Both the position numbers and the translations under genes were made by a program. 34,128 nt of DNA from Bacteroidota bacterium (GTDB taxonomy: Bacteria; Bacteroidota; Bacteroidia; Flavobacteriales_E; Vicingaceae), in the NCBI GenBank assembly GCA_016183805.1, contig JACPDX010000072.1, positions 1 through 34,128 on the forward strand. Reading direction: 5' to 3'. Shown one piece after another: positions 31,652 to 34,128 of this stretch. How positions within the stretch are numbered: the stretch's first letter is position 1; each line of letters begins with the position of its first letter. The notes beneath the pieces are model-generated. The model was not told the DNA's origin, searched no databases, and saw only the letters and a program-made list of their open reading frames with translations.

Positions 31652-32419
31652 ATGCAATTAAATTTTAAAAAAATTGGCGAAGGCACTCCATTAATTATTT
31701 TGCACGGCTTGTTTGGCTCGCTAGACAATTGGATGACCATTGCTAAAGAATTAGGTAAAGATTTTGAAGTTTATATTTTAGATGCTCGTAATCATGGGCA
31801 ATCGCCTCACGATGACGTGTTTAATTATCAGGTTATGGTTGAAGATTTGAAAGAGTTTATTGAAGAGCACCGGATGATTAACCCTATTATTTTAGGACAT
31901 TCCATGGGTGGAAAAACAGCCATGCAATTTGCAGTTGACTATCCACATTTAATTTCAAAATTGATTGTTGTTGATATTGCTCCAAAAGCCTATCCAATTC
32001 ATCACGATTTAATCATCAACAGCTTAAAATCGTTAAATTTTAACGAAATTAAAACCCGAAAAGAAGCCGAAGATAAATTAGCCCAATATATTTTTGATTT
32101 ATCTACCCGTCAGTTTTTATTAAAAAATTTGTATTGGGTGGCACAAGATCAACTGGCATTTCGTTTTAATTTAGGGGCAATTTCAAAAAATATTGACGAG
32201 GTTGGAGCAGAAATAGAATTCACTTCACCGTTTTATCAACACACCCTGTTTATAAGAGGGGACCATTCAAATTATATTTTGGATAGTGATTTTGAACAAA
32301 TCTTTACCATTTTTCCAAATGCACAAATAAAGACTATTGAAAACAGTGGGCATTGGGTTCATGCTGAACAACCGTTTACATTTTTGAGCCTAGTAAAAGC
32401 ATTTCTACTAAGACAATAA
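31652..32419 (+). CDS. alpha/beta hydrolase (YbfF-like esterase)
   Basis: This is a 255-residue alpha/beta-fold hydrolase. The nucleophile is S84 in LGHSMGGKTA. The oxyanion region is LHGLFGSLDNW at 17-27, and DARNHGQSPH at 44-53 is typical of the YbfF/esterase group. The catalytic His is in NSGHWVHAEQP near residue 233, and the acid is probably in FIRGDHSNYI. No signal peptide is present, so it is cytoplasmic. The substrate is unknown. It is transcribed away from the carrier gene. Confidence 0.9.
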   Translation: MQLNFKKIGEGTPLIILHGLFGSLDNWMTIAKELGKDFEVYILDARNHGQSPHDDVFNYQVMVEDLKEFIEEHRMINPIILGHSMGGKTAMQFAVDYPHLISKLIVVDIAPKAYPIHHDLIINSLKSLNFNEIKTRKEAEDKLAQYIFDLSTRQFLLKNLYWVAQDQLAFRFNLGAISKNIDEVGAEIEFTSPFYQHTLFIRGDHSNYILDSDFEQIFTIFPNAQIKTIENSGHWVHAEQPFTFLSLVKAFLLRQ

Positions 32420-32454
32420 TGCAACCTATGTAAGCTAAAAAACGTCCTACCAAA

Positions 32455-32511
32455 ACGACAATATTTGTAATATAATGTAGAATTTAGTAACATATTTAGT
32501 ATTATTGTCGT
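32455..32511. promoter_or_regulatory. long-spaced inverted repeat upstream of the SprB-like adhesin
   Basis: ACGACAATA (32455-32463) and TATTGTCGT (32503-32511) are perfect inverse copies 39 nt apart. Between them ATTTAGTA occurs twice at 12-bp spacing (32482 and 32494). No T-run follows, so a terminator is unlikely. The block is 33 bp upstream of the adhesin ATG and may bind a regulator. Confidence 0.4.
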
Positions 32512-32543
32512 AAGTATCCATATTTTGAATTAAAAAAGCATTA

Positions 32544-34128
32544 ATGAATTTCAAAAATTACTTTTTTACACTAACAATTATATTTATTTTAGCTGTTAGT
32601 CAGGCTTTTGCTGGTGATTTATACTGGGTTGGAAATAGTGGCAACTGGAACGATGCTTCTCATTGGGCTGCTGTTTCCGGTGGTAAAGGAGGGGTGGGTG
32701 TGCCAACTTTAAACGATAATGTGTTTGTTGACGATAAATCCTTTTCTCAAAAAAACGCTGTTCTTAATATCAACTCAAGCATTTCGGTAAACAACTTAAA
32801 CATTATTTCTCAAAAAGATTTTGCTATAACTTCATCTAAAAATACCGAAATAAACATTTTTGGTTCCATACAAGTTACGGCAAACTTTAACAATCAAATA
32901 AAATCGGACATTCGTTTTAAAAGTGCCAAAGATGAGACTGTACATTTAGGCTGGTTTGTTTGGCAAGCCAATATCTATTTTGATGGAACCGGAATTTACA
33001 AATTAACCAGTCCAATTCAAAATCACGAATATTCCATTTACCATAATAGTGGAACTTTAGATTTAAACCGTTTCGATGTATTGTGCGGTTCGTTTATTTC
33101 AAATTCTAACACCAAAAGAACCTTAATCTCAGAAAAATCAACCATTTTAACTTACCATCAATTTGATGTTCAAGATAAAAAAAATGGGTATGATTTTTCT
33201 CAAACTTTTTTATTCAATTTGAAGAATGAAGATGGAAACAATGGCTCAACTGATAAAACGGTTAATGTAGTCTCAATAATTACAGATACGTCATCATGTG
33301 GGGACGTGTGTGATGGAAGAATAATAGTAAACTTTACAACTACTTGCCCTTTTGCAAATGTTAATTGGACACCTGGAACTCCACAAGGAGATGATGATGG
33401 GGCTAATCCAATAACTACTGGAAGCGATACCATTTTTAATCTTTGTCCAGGTATAGAATATTCTGCTATAATAACCAATAGCTGTGATGGTAGCACAAAG
33501 ATTGCAAAGGCAACTGTATTAGGGCATGCTTATATTACCGAATTTCTTCCTGCAACTATTGATAGTACTTCTTGTAACGGAGTTTGTGATGGGCAAATTG
33601 ATGCCTTTATTGATGCGGCTTCTTTTGCTAATTTATCATATCAATGGACTCCAGGTGGTATTGGAGATACGTTAACCTCAATCTCCGGTTTATGTGATGG
33701 GAATTATTCATTAAGAGTTCGAGACGGGTTTGGGTGCGATACCACCTTTTTTTATACTGTTGATGAGCCTGATAGTGTTAGAGCAAATATTACTGTTACT
33801 GATGTAACATGTTTTGGAACATGTACAGGCAGTATAACATCTAATCCAACAGGAGGTACTGGGCCTAGTACATATACCTTTCAATGGTTTCCTACTGGAG
33901 ATATTACTCCTACAATAAGTAATTTATGTGACGGTTCTATTGATACTGTTATTGTTACAGATGCAAACGGATGTGTCGGAGATACTGTCGGAATTGTTAG
34001 TACTGTTCCTCAAATGCAATTAGATTCCTCCCAAATCAACGTAAGTTGCGGTGGATATTGTAATGGTATAGCAAATGTTACGGTAAATTCTGGTGGAGTA
34101 CCACCTTTTAACCATAATTGGAGTAATG
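32544..34128 (+). CDS. SprB-like repeat adhesin, 5' part (runs off the window)
   Basis: The frame is open from ATG 32544 to the window end, giving 528 codons of a longer gene. A signal peptide (MNFKNYFFTLTIIFILAVSQ, cleaved near AFA) precedes a module beginning DLYWVGNSGNWNDASHWA, seen at the N-terminus of many Bacteroidota T9SS surface proteins. From about residue 245, four SprB-type repeats appear: SSCGDVCDGRIIVNF, TSCNGVCDGQIDAF, VTCFGTCTGSITS and VSCGGYCNGIANVTV. Paired cysteines and endings such as LCDGNYSLRVRDGFGCD accompany them. SprB-like proteins are mobile cell-surface adhesins of gliding bacteria. A T9SS C-terminal domain is expected beyond the window. The gene resembles the broken adhesin at the window start. 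Confidence 0.85.
   Translation, partial: MNFKNYFFTLTIIFILAVSQAFAGDLYWVGNSGNWNDASHWAAVSGGKGGVGVPTLNDNVFVDDKSFSQKNAVLNINSSISVNNLNIISQKDFAITSSKNTEINIFGSIQVTANFNNQIKSDIRFKSAKDETVHLGWFVWQANIYFDGTGIYKLTSPIQNHEYSIYHNSGTLDLNRFDVLCGSFISNSNTKRTLISEKSTILTYHQFDVQDKKNGYDFSQTFLFNLKNEDGNNGSTDKTVNVVSIITDTSSCGDVCDGRIIVNFTTTCPFANVNWTPGTPQGDDDGANPITTGSDTIFNLCPGIEYSAIITNSCDGSTKIAKATVLGHAYITEFLPATIDSTSCNGVCDGQIDAFIDAASFANLSYQWTPGGIGDTLTSISGLCDGNYSLRVRDGFGCDTTFFYTVDEPDSVRANITVTDVTCFGTCTGSITSNPTGGTGPSTYTFQWFPTGDITPTISNLCDGSIDTVIVTDANGCVGDTVGIVSTVPQMQLDSSQINVSCGGYCNGIANVTVNSGGVPPFNHNWSN

Noticed and set aside
32681-32707. GGAGGGGTGGGTGTG as a third member of the GGAGGGG repeat
   Set aside because: It encodes GGKGGVGVPT, which fits the normal module sequence of such adhesins, and it lacks the palindromic partner arm.
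1-34128. CRISPR, prophage or defence system
   Set aside because: No regularly spaced repeats, no Cas, integrase, capsid, toxin-antitoxin or restriction genes were seen on either strand.

Overview
The window is AT-rich DNA from a gliding-type member of the Bacteroidota, most likely a Flavobacteriales relative. Four things support this. The secreted proteins carry PKD and SprB-like repeats with a type IX secretion (T9SS) C-terminal domain and a PorP/SprF partner. The respiratory chain uses Alternative Complex III. Several genes are preceded by the Bacteroidota -7 promoter element TAnnTTTG. Ribosome binding sites are inconspicuous. TGA is a normal stop codon here (for example at 18234, 18928, 25061 and 30125). 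No tRNA, rRNA, CRISPR array, integrase or transposase was seen.

Layout. 1-2226: the C-terminal end of a large T9SS-secreted PKD protein, broken by an in-frame TGA at 167, followed by its PorP/SprF-like outer-membrane partner. 2233-2658 (minus): a small SPOR-domain protein. 2886-11608: actABCDEF, the complete quinol:cytochrome c oxidoreductase (Alternative Complex III). ActA carries a tandemly duplicated cytochrome c domain and so has seven CxxCH motifs. 11673-12371: an FNR-like regulator with an N-terminal cysteine cluster, placed between the two respiratory complexes. 12489-17210: aa3-type cytochrome c oxidase (subunits II, I, two subunit III-type proteins, and IV). 17284-18930: SCO1/SenC, a small CxxC membrane protein and a predicted beta-barrel. 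18982-25063: a heavy-metal efflux locus with a His-rich secreted protein, an RND pump fused to a TolC-like outer-membrane factor, and a membrane fusion lipoprotein. 25118-30989: ruvB, a cystathionine beta-synthase-like enzyme, a LolC/E-FtsX permease, a NamZ-type exo-muramidase and an unknown lipoprotein. 30992-31480: a biotinyl-carrier gene with no usable start codon. 31652-32419: an alpha/beta hydrolase. 32544 to the window end: the beginning of a second large SprB-like adhesin.

The central 15 kb reads as one respiratory unit. Quinol is oxidised by ActA-F, electrons pass through c-type hemes to the CuA centre of CoxB, and oxygen is reduced by CoxA. SCO1 and perhaps the CxxC protein help load copper. 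The FNR-like gene is a plausible oxygen-responsive regulator of the flanking operons.

A second theme is short word-repeat elements. They fill spacers (9130, 13510, 19390, 26180, 31481) and also occur in frame inside signal peptides or tails of proteins (1206, 13457, 18292, 23821, 30906-30989). In one case they supply the start codon and in another the stop codon. Several promoters sit so close to the ATG, or so tightly against a terminator, that leaderless transcription or promoter/terminator overlap is likely.
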